Origin: Lachnospira sp. UBA4346
GTDB taxonomy: Bacteria > Bacillota > Clostridia > Lachnospirales > Lachnospiraceae
Assembly (NCBI GenBank): GCA_002394205.1
Contig: DGTC01000008.1
Coordinates: 1 to 10,322, forward strand
Reading direction: 5' to 3'
DNA length: 10,322 bases
This document shows, piece by piece, positions 1 to 6,269 of the stretch. How positions within the stretch are numbered: the stretch's first letter is position 1; the number at the start of each line of letters is the position of its first letter. The translations under genes were made by a program, and so were the position numbers. A model generated the notes under the pieces. That model searched no databases, had not been told where the DNA came from, and saw nothing but the letters and a program-made list of their open reading frames with translations.

Positions 1-561
1 GATAATTATGATTCATTTACCTACAATCTCTATCAATTTATGGGAATATTTAATCATGATATTCAGGTTGTAAGAAATGATAAGGTTACATTGCAGGATG
101 TGATAGATATGAATCCTGAGAAAATCGTTGTTTCACCGGGACCAAAGAGTCCGAAAGAGGCAGGAATCTGTATGGAAGTGATTCGATATTTCACAGGAAA
201 GAAACCGATTCTTGGAATTTGTCTGGGACATCAATGTATCGGAGAGGTATTCGGAGCGACAGTTTCTTATGCAAAGAAAGTATGTCACGGCAAGCAGTCA
301 GAGATTACACATACACCAGGAGGAATCTTTGAAGGAATCTCAGGAAATATGAAAGTTGCAAGGTATCATTCGCTGGCAATTTTGCCGGAAACGGTTCCGG
401 ATTGCCTGCGTGTAACAGCAACGACCGAAGATGGTGAAATTATGGCAATTGAACATACACAATATCCGGTGTATGGATTGCAGTTTCATCCCGAATCCAT
501 TTATACGGAGCATGGCAAGAAGCTGATTGAAAATTTTATCAATGGAAATCAAATGGCATAA
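1..561 (+). CDS. trpG: Anthranilate synthase glutamine amidotransferase subunit (TrpG), 5' partial
   Basis: This is the glutaminase subunit that frees ammonia from glutamine for TrpE, which makes anthranilate from chorismate in the cytoplasm. The frame is open from base 1. It begins with DNYDSFTYNL, the standard N-terminus of class I TrpG/PabA proteins, so only about five residues are missing. The oxyanion motif VSPGPKSP is followed by GICLGHQ with the nucleophilic Cys at visible residue 74. The catalytic His and Glu are in FHPES at residues 163 and 165. The 186 visible residues fit the family length of about 190. It is followed after 78 bases by trpC, so it belongs to the trp operon. TrpG and PabA cannot be told apart by sequence alone, and it might also serve folate synthesis. 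The Met at base 40 is internal and is not the start. Confidence 0.95.
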   Translation, partial: DNYDSFTYNLYQFMGIFNHDIQVVRNDKVTLQDVIDMNPEKIVVSPGPKSPKEAGICMEVIRYFTGKKPILGICLGHQCIGEVFGATVSYAKKVCHGKQSEITHTPGGIFEGISGNMKVARYHSLAILPETVPDCLRVTATTEDGEIMAIEHTQYPVYGLQFHPESIYTEHGKKLIENFINGNQMA

Positions 562-639
562 AAGAAAATGAGTAACGCTATGCTGTTTTGATAAAAAATA
601 TAGTTACAATAATTTTTAAAACAAAAGGAGTGTGACAGG

Positions 640-1428
640 ATGATTTTGGATGATATTGTAGCAGATAAGAAGAAACGTCTGATTGAACATAAACAGAAGA
701 TAAATGAAGTGGAAATGAAGCGTCTTGCACTTGCAAGTGACAGAAAAAGCATTTCATTTTATGATGCATTAAAGCAAAATGGACTGTCGATTATCGGAGA
801 ATTTAAGAAAGCCTCTCCAAGTCATGGAACGATGAACAGTAAGATTGATTTGCCGGAAAGAATCGCACAGTATAGTGCGGCAGTCAATGCAATTTCCTGT
901 CTGACAGAGGAGGATCATTTCTTTGGAAGTGTAGATTATTTAAAACAGATTCGCCAGATGACGGATTTACCGATCCTGCGAAAGGATTTTATCATTGAGG
1001 CGTATCAGGTCTATGAAGCAAAGGTAATCGGTGCAGATGCGATTCTTTTAATTGCAGCGATTTTGGATGATGCAAAGTTAAAAGAATTATATGAACTGGC
1101 ACATTCGTTAGGATTAGATGTGCTGTGCGAGGTTCATGATGAAGAAGAAATGCAGCGAATGGTTGATTTAGGCGTCAATATTATCGGAATCAATAACCGT
1201 AATTTGAAAAATTTTGTTGTGTCTTTAGATACTACAAAACGTCTTGCCACGATGGCTCCGAAAGACACGATTCTTGTATCGGAGAGTGGTGTTCATACAG
1301 ATGAGGATATTCGTGTGCTGCATGAAAGTGATGTCGATGCAATGCTTATTGGAACAGCGCTGATGGAGGCAGATTCTCCAAAAGAATTGTCATTACATTG
1401 GAAATCAATCTATGATGCAGAATCATAA
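640..1428 (+). CDS. trpC: Indole-3-glycerol phosphate synthase
   Basis: The enzyme closes the indole ring, converting carboxyphenylamino-deoxyribulose phosphate to indole-3-glycerol phosphate. It is a monofunctional TIM-barrel protein of 262 residues, the usual length. The known catalytic set is visible in order: Glu54 and Lys56 in GEFKKASPS, Lys115 in ILRKDF, Glu164 in LCEVHD, Asn185 in IGINNRN, and Glu215-Ser216 in LVSESG. The phosphate-binding end is IGTALM. The start follows AAAAGGAG at 623-630 with nine bases of spacing. It sits between trpG and trpF. The trpD gene often found directly before trpC is not here. Confidence 0.97.
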   Translation: MILDDIVADKKKRLIEHKQKINEVEMKRLALASDRKSISFYDALKQNGLSIIGEFKKASPSHGTMNSKIDLPERIAQYSAAVNAISCLTEEDHFFGSVDYLKQIRQMTDLPILRKDFIIEAYQVYEAKVIGADAILLIAAILDDAKLKELYELAHSLGLDVLCEVHDEEEMQRMVDLGVNIIGINNRNLKNFVVSLDTTKRLATMAPKDTILVSESGVHTDEDIRVLHESDVDAMLIGTALMEADSPKELSLHWKSIYDAES

Positions 1429-1467
1429 AAGAACAGGATAGAAAATGACAGAGAGGACGGCGTGCTT

Positions 1468-2136
1468 ATGGGAAAAGAGCATATAAGACAATCACATAAG
1501 ACACAACCCCAAATTAAAATTTGTGGAATAACCAGAAAAGAAGATATTGACAGTTTGTTTAGAGAACATGTTGATTATATGGGAATGGTTCTTTTTTTTG
1601 AAAAATCAAAAAGAAATCTTTCCATAGAACAGGCAAAAGAATTGATTGCATATGTAAGAGGTGGCAATGCCGGGCAGGCAAGAGATTTGCAGACGGTTGC
1701 AGTAGTAGTTTCACCAGACAGGGCACAGGTAAAAGCAATTGAAATGGCAGGCTTTGATTATATTCAGATTCATGGCGAATTGTCAGAGGAAGTGTATGAA
1801 TCCATAGAGATTCCAATTATTCGGGCAATCAATGTGTCCGGAGAAGTGGAACTTGCAAAGACGATGCGGCAGGAAAAGATTGAAGCAATTTTGTTTGATG
1901 GAAGCACACCGGGCGCAGGAAAGACATTTGACTGGCGGCTTATTGATAAGATTGACAGAACAGGAAAGACATTGATTCTTGCAGGTGGTATCAATGAAGA
2001 AAATGTAGCAGAAGCGATACAGGCAGTACAGCCCGATGTTATTGATGTGAGTTCTTCGGTAGAGTATTTATCAGGAGCAAAAGGAAAAGATCCAGAGCGT
2101 ATCCATACATTTGTTACGCAAGTAAGAAGTGTTTGA
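1468..2136 (+). CDS. trpF: Phosphoribosylanthranilate isomerase
   Basis: The enzyme carries out the Amadori rearrangement of phosphoribosyl-anthranilate, the step before TrpC. KICGITR holds the general-base Cys at residue 19, and LFDGSTPGAGKTFDW holds the general-acid Asp at residue 144. LAGGIN and IDVSSSVE form the phosphate site near the C-terminus. At 222 residues it is slightly long. About 12 extra residues precede the first barrel strand, and a short RGGNAGQARD insertion lies near residue 65. The start is ambiguous. GAGAGGA at 1451-1457 lies ten bases before ATG 1468 and only four before an in-frame GTG at 1462; I prefer the ATG. The gap from trpC is 39 bases. Confidence 0.95.
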   Translation: MGKEHIRQSHKTQPQIKICGITRKEDIDSLFREHVDYMGMVLFFEKSKRNLSIEQAKELIAYVRGGNAGQARDLQTVAVVVSPDRAQVKAIEMAGFDYIQIHGELSEEVYESIEIPIIRAINVSGEVELAKTMRQEKIEAILFDGSTPGAGKTFDWRLIDKIDRTGKTLILAGGINEENVAEAIQAVQPDVIDVSSSVEYLSGAKGKDPERIHTFVTQVRSV

Positions 2137-2173
2137 ATTTTGATATGTGGATGCTGTATGAAATTATTTTGTA

Positions 2174-2220
2174 ATAAGAATTTACAGAGTGTTAATAATT
2201 TAACAAAAAGCAATTCTTAT
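2174..2220. repeat. Nested inverted repeat in the trpF-trpB gap
   Basis: ATAAGAATT at 2174-2182 and AATTCTTAT at 2212-2220 form a perfect 9-bp outer stem. Inside it, TGTTAA (2190-2195) and TTAACA (2200-2205) form a 6-bp hairpin with loop TAAT. No T-run follows, so this is not a standard terminator. It lies in the 154-base gap between trpF and trpB, which is long for this operon. Its role is unknown: it may be an mRNA processing or stability element, a protein site, or a chance A+T-rich pairing. Confidence 0.4.
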
Positions 2221-2290
2221 GCAAATGGAACTTGCAGTATTTATAAAATAGAATGTACATAAGGCGATATAAAAAGAAAGAGGTAGAAGA

Positions 2291-3475
2291 ATGGATAAGA
2301 GATATTATGGTGAATTTGGTGGTCAGTATGTATCAGAATCATTAATGAATACATTAGACGTGCTGACAGAAGAGTTTGAAAAGGCAATTAAAGATCCGGA
2401 ATTTATCAAGCAGTATGATTATTATTTAAAAGAGTATGTCGGCAGAGAGAATCCGCTGTATTTTGCAGAAAAGTTAAGTGCAAAATATGGAACAAAGATT
2501 TATTTGAAGAGAGAAGACTTAAATCACACAGGTGCACATAAAATTAATAATGTAATTGGTCAGGCATTGCTTGCAAAGAGAATGGGAAAGACAAAATTGA
2601 TTGCAGAAACCGGTGCAGGCCAGCATGGTGTGGCAACAGCAACGGTAGCAGCTCTGTTTGGTATGGAATGTACCGTATTTATGGGAGCAGAAGATATGGA
2701 ACGTCAGAAGTTAAATGTGTTCCGCATGGAGCTGTTAGGAGCAAAAGTGCAGTCTGTTACATCAGGCAGTGCAACATTAAAGGATGCAACAAATGAAGCA
2801 ATCAGAACATGGGCAGAAAAAGCTGAAGATACATTTTACATCATTGGTTCTGCAGTGGGACCTTATCCATATCCGAAAATGGTAAAAGAATTCCAGAAAG
2901 TAATCAGTGTGGAAGCAAGAAGACAGATTCTTGAAAAAGAAGGAAGACTTCCGGATGCAGTTGTTGCATGTGTTGGCGGTGGTTCCAATTCGATTGGTAT
3001 GTTTGCAGAATTTATTGCAGATGAATCTGTTCGCCTTGTTGGAGCAGAAGCCGGTGGACTGGGTGTTGAGACAGGAAAACATGCGGCAGCAATGGCGCTT
3101 GGTAAGACTGGTATATTACATGGAATGAAGACGTATTTGCTGCAGGATGAAGATGGAAATATTGAGTTGGCTCATTCTATTTCCGCAGGTCTTGATTATC
3201 CGGGGGTAGGACCGGAACATGCTTATTTAAGAGATTCCGGCAGAGTAGAATACGTATCTGTTACAGATAAGGAAGCAATGGATGCATTGGTTGAATTATC
3301 CAGAATGGAAGGAATCATTCCGGCAATCGAGAGTGCACATGCGATGGCACAGGTATTCAAAATGACGAAAAATATGAGTGAAGATCAAATTATTGTGATG
3401 TGTCTGTCAGGTCGTGGAGATAAAGATATGATGACAGTACAGAAGTATTTCAATGGAGAGGAGACAAATAAATAA
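2291..3475 (+). CDS. trpB: Tryptophan synthase beta subunit
   Basis: The PLP-dependent beta subunit condenses indole with serine to give tryptophan, with indole channelled from TrpA. The 394-residue length is typical of the standard TrpB1 type. The N-terminal GEFGGQYV is characteristic. The Schiff-base Lys84 is in HTGAHKINN, the catalytic Glu106 in AETGAGQHG, and the PLP phosphate loop GGGSN at 229-233. The conserved YPGVGPEH and the C-terminal CLSGRGDKD are also present. AAAGAGG at 2277-2283 sets the start with seven bases of spacing. The stop overlaps the trpA start by one base (TAATG), indicating translational coupling and equal subunit production. Confidence 0.98.
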   Translation: MDKRYYGEFGGQYVSESLMNTLDVLTEEFEKAIKDPEFIKQYDYYLKEYVGRENPLYFAEKLSAKYGTKIYLKREDLNHTGAHKINNVIGQALLAKRMGKTKLIAETGAGQHGVATATVAALFGMECTVFMGAEDMERQKLNVFRMELLGAKVQSVTSGSATLKDATNEAIRTWAEKAEDTFYIIGSAVGPYPYPKMVKEFQKVISVEARRQILEKEGRLPDAVVACVGGGSNSIGMFAEFIADESVRLVGAEAGGLGVETGKHAAAMALGKTGILHGMKTYLLQDEDGNIELAHSISAGLDYPGVGPEHAYLRDSGRVEYVSVTDKEAMDALVELSRMEGIIPAIESAHAMAQVFKMTKNMSEDQIIVMCLSGRGDKDMMTVQKYFNGEETNK

Positions 3476-4269
3476 TGAACAGAATTGAAAAGAAAATGGC
3501 AGAATTACAGGAAGCAGGAAAGAAAGCATTTATTACATATACAACGGCAGGACTTCCGGATTTAGATACAACAAAGAAAATCGTATATGCACAGGAGAAG
3601 GCTGGAATTGATGTGATTGAATTGGGTATTCCATTTTCAGATCCGGTTGCCGATGGTCCGGTTATTCAGACCGCTTCTTATAAGGCAATTCAGAATGGAA
3701 CAACGCTTCGAAAAGTATTTGACACGATGTCAGAAATTCGAGAAACAGGCTGTGAGGTTCCGATTGTATTTATGATGTATTACAATACGGTGTATCATTA
3801 CGGAATCGAAGCATTTGTAAGCAAATGTATTGCGTGTGGTGTGGATGGACTGATTATTCCGGATTTGCCGTTTGAAGAACAAAAAGAGCTGCAGACAGCA
3901 CTTAATGCACAGGAACATGCACCAATTCTTATTCAGCTTGTTGCACCGGTATCAAAGCAGAGAATTCCGATGATTCTTGAACATGCAAGAGGATTTGTAT
4001 ATTGTGTATCTCAGATGGGCGTAACAGGAAAGGGAGCAAATTTCCATAAGGATTTGAAGGAATATTTAGCAAGTGTGAAGGCAGTCAGCCAGATTCCTGT
4101 TATGATGGGATTCGGCATCCGGACGGCAGCAGATGTACTTCCGGTAAAAGATGAGATTGATGGTGCAATTGTAGGTTCACATTTCTTAAAGTTATTGGAA
4201 GAAAATAATTATAGTACAGATGCTGTAACAGAATATGTTACGACATTCCAAAAAGAATTAAATGCATAA
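3475..4269 (+). CDS. trpA: Tryptophan synthase alpha subunit
   Basis: The alpha subunit splits indole-3-glycerol phosphate into indole and glyceraldehyde-3-phosphate, feeding indole to TrpB. The protein has 264 residues, the usual length. The two catalytic acids are at the canonical numbers: Glu49 in IELGIPFSD and Asp60 in PVADGPVIQ. Other family segments are IPDLPFEE, VAPVSKQR, YCVSQMGVTG and the phosphate-binding MGFGI and IVGSHF. The start shares one base with the trpB stop, and GGAGAGGAG at 3455-3463 lies upstream within trpB. It is the last trp gene here. I see no convincing intrinsic terminator after it, only short A+T-rich pairings at 4280-4315. Confidence 0.97.
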   Translation: MNRIEKKMAELQEAGKKAFITYTTAGLPDLDTTKKIVYAQEKAGIDVIELGIPFSDPVADGPVIQTASYKAIQNGTTLRKVFDTMSEIRETGCEVPIVFMMYYNTVYHYGIEAFVSKCIACGVDGLIIPDLPFEEQKELQTALNAQEHAPILIQLVAPVSKQRIPMILEHARGFVYCVSQMGVTGKGANFHKDLKEYLASVKAVSQIPVMMGFGIRTAADVLPVKDEIDGAIVGSHFLKLLEENNYSTDAVTEYVTTFQKELNA

Positions 4270-4322
4270 GTGAAAATGGCTTCGATATAGAATTTATATA
4301 TTTATCAAAATTGAATCAAAGG

Positions 4323-4351
4323 TTGTAGTTTTGTAAGTAAAGTGCTATACT
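4323..4351 (+). promoter_or_regulatory. Sigma-A promoter of the 104-residue gene
   Basis: TTGTAG at 4323-4328 and TATACT at 4346-4351 are separated by exactly 17 bases, close to the vegetative consensus. Transcription would start near 4358, just before the stem-loop leader at 4363-4419. This makes the next gene a separate transcription unit from the trp operon. Confidence 0.7.
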
Positions 4352-4362
4352 GTGCAAAGAAT

Positions 4363-4419
4363 CAGATTCTGTCAGGTTCATCTGTAAGCAGATGAATATA
4401 GGAGAGACAGGGAAATCTG
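4363..4419 (+). promoter_or_regulatory. Structured 5' leader, long compound stem-loop
   Basis: Three nested helices can be drawn: CAGATT (4363-4368) with AATCTG (4414-4419), CTGTC (4369-4373) with GACAG (4406-4410), and an 8-bp apical hairpin TTCATCTG (4377-4384) with CAGATGAA (4389-4396) closing a TAAG loop. The structure begins about where transcription would start and ends six bases before the AGGAG of the next gene. It could control mRNA stability or ribosome access. I do not recognise it as a known riboswitch class. No T-run follows, so it is not a terminator. Confidence 0.5.
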
Positions 4420-4438
4420 AAAAAGGAGATGAGGATGT

Positions 4439-4753
4439 ATGGTAACGGAGCTTGCAAGACAGGCCGTATGTATTAAATGCCGGTTTGAAAATGCAAAACT
4501 GACAGGAAATTATGAGTGTGCATATGCATTGGGAATACTGTCAGCACAGGCTGGTTTACCAAAAAAAGAAACGATGGATAATTTATCATCATTGGCAGAA
4601 GAAGTTTTTGCAGCATGGGAAAATAAAAAGACGGATGATGAAAAAATTACAAAGTTATGTGAATTAACAAAAGATTATGAGATTCACGAAGATTTCGACA
4701 ATCAAATGTTGGAATTGTATCAAATGGGTTACCGGGATATGCAAATTCCATAA
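4439..4753 (+). CDS. Small protein of unknown function, 104 residues
   Basis: I do not recognise this family. The gene is supported by a good promoter, a leader, the AAAAAGGAGATGAGG stretch at 4420-4434 before the ATG, and base composition like its neighbours. The protein looks soluble and mostly helical, with no signal peptide or membrane segment. It has CIKC at residues 11-14 plus Cys27 and Cys63. Two Cys pairs might suggest metal binding, but their spacing is not that of a classic zinc ribbon. The C-terminal half is rich in Glu, Asp and Lys. An overlapping ATG at 4435 is out of frame and opens no matching reading frame. It stands alone between the trp operon and the HPr-like gene, which has its own promoter. 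Confidence 0.7.
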   Translation: MVTELARQAVCIKCRFENAKLTGNYECAYALGILSAQAGLPKKETMDNLSSLAEEVFAAWENKKTDDEKITKLCELTKDYEIHEDFDNQMLELYQMGYRDMQIP

Positions 4754-4822
4754 AGATTCATGACAAATATTTGCGAAAAAATAAGCCTTTTTTGTCAATT
4801 AAGCCGAAAAAACGGATATCGG

Positions 4823-4851
4823 TTGACTTATTGCACGTGATAGAGTACACT
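4823..4851 (+). promoter_or_regulatory. Sigma-A promoter of the HPr-like gene
   Basis: TTGACT at 4823-4828 and TACACT at 4846-4851 have a 17-base spacer. The predicted start near 4858 leaves a leader of about 64 bases, which contains a weak 7-bp pairing of ATTTATC (4861-4867) with GATAAAT (4881-4887). Upstream, 4761-4797 can fold into an A/T-rich hairpin (TGACAAA with TTTGTCA), but no clear terminator for the preceding gene is present. Confidence 0.7.
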
Positions 4852-4921
4852 TTGAAAGTAATTTATCGATACATTATGATGATAAATAAAATCATAGAAA
4901 GTAAAAGGTGAATGAAAAACG

Positions 4922-5170
4922 ATGAAGCAGACAGTAGAAGTAGCAGACATTGAAAAGGCACATAAAAATCCAATCGCAGAACTTGTTCAGACAGCATGCA
5001 AGTTTGAAAGTCATATTGAGATTGAAAGCGATGGAAAGAACATTAATGCAAAGAGCTTAATGGGAATCATGGCATTTGGCCTGAAAAAAGGAATGACAGT
5101 AATTATTTCTGCAACAGGATCAGATGAAGAATTAGCAGTAGATAGTATTAGAGAATTTTTAACATGTTAA
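4922..5170 (+). CDS. HPr-family phosphocarrier protein with altered active site
   Basis: The 82-residue protein aligns along its length with HPr, the phosphocarrier of the phosphotransferase sugar-uptake system. His14 aligns with the catalytic His15, in AHKNPIAELVQTACKF against the usual LHARPA. Ser45 in NAKSLMGIMAFG aligns with Ser46, the target of HPr kinase. The family's conserved Arg17, which assists phosphotransfer, is replaced by Asn16; the Pro after it is kept. It may be a working but atypical HPr, or a regulatory relative in the sense of Bacillus Crh, which instead loses the His. AAAAGGTG at 4903-4910 sets the start. No enzyme I or permease gene is nearby. The next gene follows after 42 bases and is probably cotranscribed. 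Confidence 0.85.
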   Translation: MKQTVEVADIEKAHKNPIAELVQTACKFESHIEIESDGKNINAKSLMGIMAFGLKKGMTVIISATGSDEELAVDSIREFLTC

Positions 5171-5171
5171 T

Positions 5172-5189
5172 CTGCACAAAATAGTGCAG
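5172..5189 (+). other. Intercistronic hairpin
   Basis: CTGCAC (5172-5177) and GTGCAG (5184-5189) form a 6-bp stem with loop AAAATA, two bases after the HPr-like stop codon and just before the GGGGGAGG ribosome site. No T-run follows. It may stabilise or mark the 3' end of the upstream message, or it may be incidental. Confidence 0.35.
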
Positions 5190-5212
5190 TAGAATCGGGG
5201 GAGGTAGTTGAC

Positions 5213-5737
5213 ATGGCAAGTAAGAAATCAGGAAAAAGTGCAAGCAAGGCTAAGACAAAAGTTACAAAGAATGTCGCACAGAAAGCAGAACCGGAAGCAG
5301 TTCAGCAGACATTAGATTTGGTTACAGAGGAGAAAGCACAGGAAGTTGATGCTCTGGTTGTTGAAGCAAAAGTAGAAGACAAGAAGGCTGAGACTGTTAA
5401 AGCAGCAGAACCGGAAGCAAAGGCAGAAGCTGTTGAAACAGAAGAACCTGTAAAAAAGGCAGAAAAGAAAACAGTAAAGAAGGCTGCGACAAAGACTACA
5501 AAGAAGACAACAAAAACGGCAAAGAAAGCAACTGAACCGGAAAGAGTTGTATTTTTCCAGTATCATGGTAATCAGATTGATGAAGAAGCTTTATATGAAC
5601 GTGTATTAGCGGATTGCAAGAAGCAGAAGGTTAAGGTTGAAGATGTAAAGTTATACATCAAGCCGGAAGATAATGCATGCTATTATGTTGCAAATGGCAA
5701 CGTTGCTGGTAGTGTGGAGTTGTACACACAGGAATAA
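5213..5737 (+). CDS. DUF6465-like protein with histone-H1-like Lys/Ala-rich tail
   Basis: The 174-residue protein has two parts. Residues 1-110 are low-complexity and alternate Lys/Ala/Thr-rich segments (KKSGKSASKAKTK, KKAATKTTKKTTKTAKKA) with Glu-rich segments, and are probably disordered. Residues 111-174 form a compact domain beginning VVFFQYHGNQIDEEAL and containing VKLYIKPEDNACYYV. I associate this pattern with DUF6465, a domain of unknown function; this is a recollection and has not been searched. The basic repeats resemble histone H1 tails and could bind nucleic acid, but the nearby acidic stretch means this is only a guess. GGGGGAGG at 5197-5204 is a strong ribosome site eight bases before ATG. 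It probably shares a transcript with the HPr-like gene, and a terminator follows within 25 bases. Confidence 0.8.
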   Translation: MASKKSGKSASKAKTKVTKNVAQKAEPEAVQQTLDLVTEEKAQEVDALVVEAKVEDKKAETVKAAEPEAKAEAVETEEPVKKAEKKTVKKAATKTTKKTTKTAKKATEPERVVFFQYHGNQIDEEALYERVLADCKKQKVKVEDVKLYIKPEDNACYYVANGNVAGSVELYTQE

Positions 5738-5761
5738 AATAGAGTTAGATCATAAGATATG

Positions 5762-5796
5762 AGGATGGTGTCTGAACAGGACATCATCCTTTTTTT
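5762..5796 (+). terminator. Intrinsic terminator after the DUF6465-like gene
   Basis: AGGATGGTGTC (5762-5772) pairs with GACATCATCCT (5780-5790), an 11-bp stem with one G-U pair and a seven-base loop. It runs into seven T residues at 5790-5796. Confidence 0.9.
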
Positions 5797-5815
5797 GCGG
5801 TTATTCTGTACGTAT

Positions 5816-5932
5816 GGTGCAATTTTATTAGAACCAATTGGTATTTTATGTGGTGCTTGTGGAAAAGGTAAGACAATCAATTCGACAACATATTGGATGT
5901 GTCCAAATTGTGGATATAAGTTTAAAGCATGA
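5816..5932 (+). pseudogene. Zinc-ribbon protein remnant
   Basis: One frame reads 38 residues to a TGA at 5930-5932 and contains CGACGKGK followed by MCPNCGYKFKA. That is two Cys-x-x-Cys knuckles 14 residues apart, as in small zinc-ribbon proteins. There is no ATG or ribosome binding site in frame, and the frame runs upstream into the terminator. An in-frame TTG at 5795 lies inside the T-run and is not a credible start. It is most likely the decayed 3' end of a zinc-ribbon gene. A tiny gene with a non-standard start is the less likely alternative. Confidence 0.45.
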
Positions 5933-5974
5933 TGCTATTTACAGATAAACAATGGATTCAAATGATGGATTAAG

Positions 5975-5993
5975 AAAGCGTGTTTCACGTTTT
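5975..5993 (+). other. Small hairpin downstream of the zinc-ribbon remnant
   Basis: AAAGCGTG (5975-5982) and CACGTTTT (5986-5993) can form an 8-bp stem, one pair being G-U, with loop TTT. It might be a weak terminator left from the degraded gene. The T-run is part of the stem, so terminator function is doubtful. Confidence 0.3.
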
Positions 5994-6010
5994 ATAAAGT
6001 ATCGTTAGAA

Positions 6011-6040
6011 GCCTGCCAGATTGAACTGGTGGGCATTTTT
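6011..6040 (+). terminator. Probable intrinsic terminator
   Basis: GCCTGCCAG (6011-6019) pairs with CTGGTGGGC (6026-6034), nine pairs including two G-U, followed by ATTTTT. No intact gene lies directly upstream. It may have served the zinc-ribbon gene now in decay. It is immediately followed by repeat copy A. Confidence 0.65.
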
Positions 6041-6041
6041 A

Positions 6042-6106
6042 ATATTATTAGGAAACTTCATTCTATAATATAAAAATGCTCCGTAGGATGCGCACTTGCA
6101 CAAATG
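6042..6106. repeat. Structured dispersed repeat, copy A
   Basis: This matches copy B at 8983-9043 in 52 of 62 aligned columns by hand count. It has two parts. The first is an imperfect hairpin around GGAAACTTCATTC with flanking A/T arms, where bulged bases break the pairing. The second begins AAAAATGCTCCGTAGGATG and ends in a hairpin at 6089-6102 with one C-A mismatch. The arms are decayed compared with copy B. It starts right behind the T-run of an intrinsic terminator. There is no coding capacity. Confidence 0.7.
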
Positions 6107-6169
6107 AAAAAGTCACATTCTTTGTTCTTTATGCAAATAAGATAGTACTATATTGTGAAAAATGACAAT

Positions 6170-6198
6170 TTGAAAAAAATAATAGAATGTTGTATACT
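6170..6198 (+). promoter_or_regulatory. Sigma-A promoter of the carD-like gene
   Basis: TTGAAA at 6170-6175 and TATACT at 6193-6198 are 17 bases apart. The predicted start near 6205 gives a leader of about 65 bases before the ATG at 6270. A second, weaker candidate (TTGTTC at 6122-6127, TACTAT at 6146-6151, 18-base spacer) lies upstream. Confidence 0.75.
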
Positions 6199-6269
6199 AT
6201 GTATATAGGTATATCACGCTATGGAAAGATTCAAATGAGACTAAAGTCACAAAAGGAAGGAAGTATTAC

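Noticed and set aside
588..610. Promoter TTGATA with TACAAT before trpC
   Set aside because: The spacing is only 11 bases, too short for a sigma-A promoter.
1770..2213. 147-residue reading frame on the - strand across trpF
   Set aside because: It is antisense to a clear trpF with catalytic residues in the other strand, and its composition is that of a shadow frame.
4401..4428. Glycine riboswitch suggested by GGAGAGACAGG
   Set aside because: The conserved CGCCGAAGG core and second aptamer half are absent.
4761..4797. Terminator after the 104-residue gene
   Set aside because: The TGACAAA/TTTGTCA stem is A/T-rich and lies over internal A and T runs, and no T-run follows the stem.
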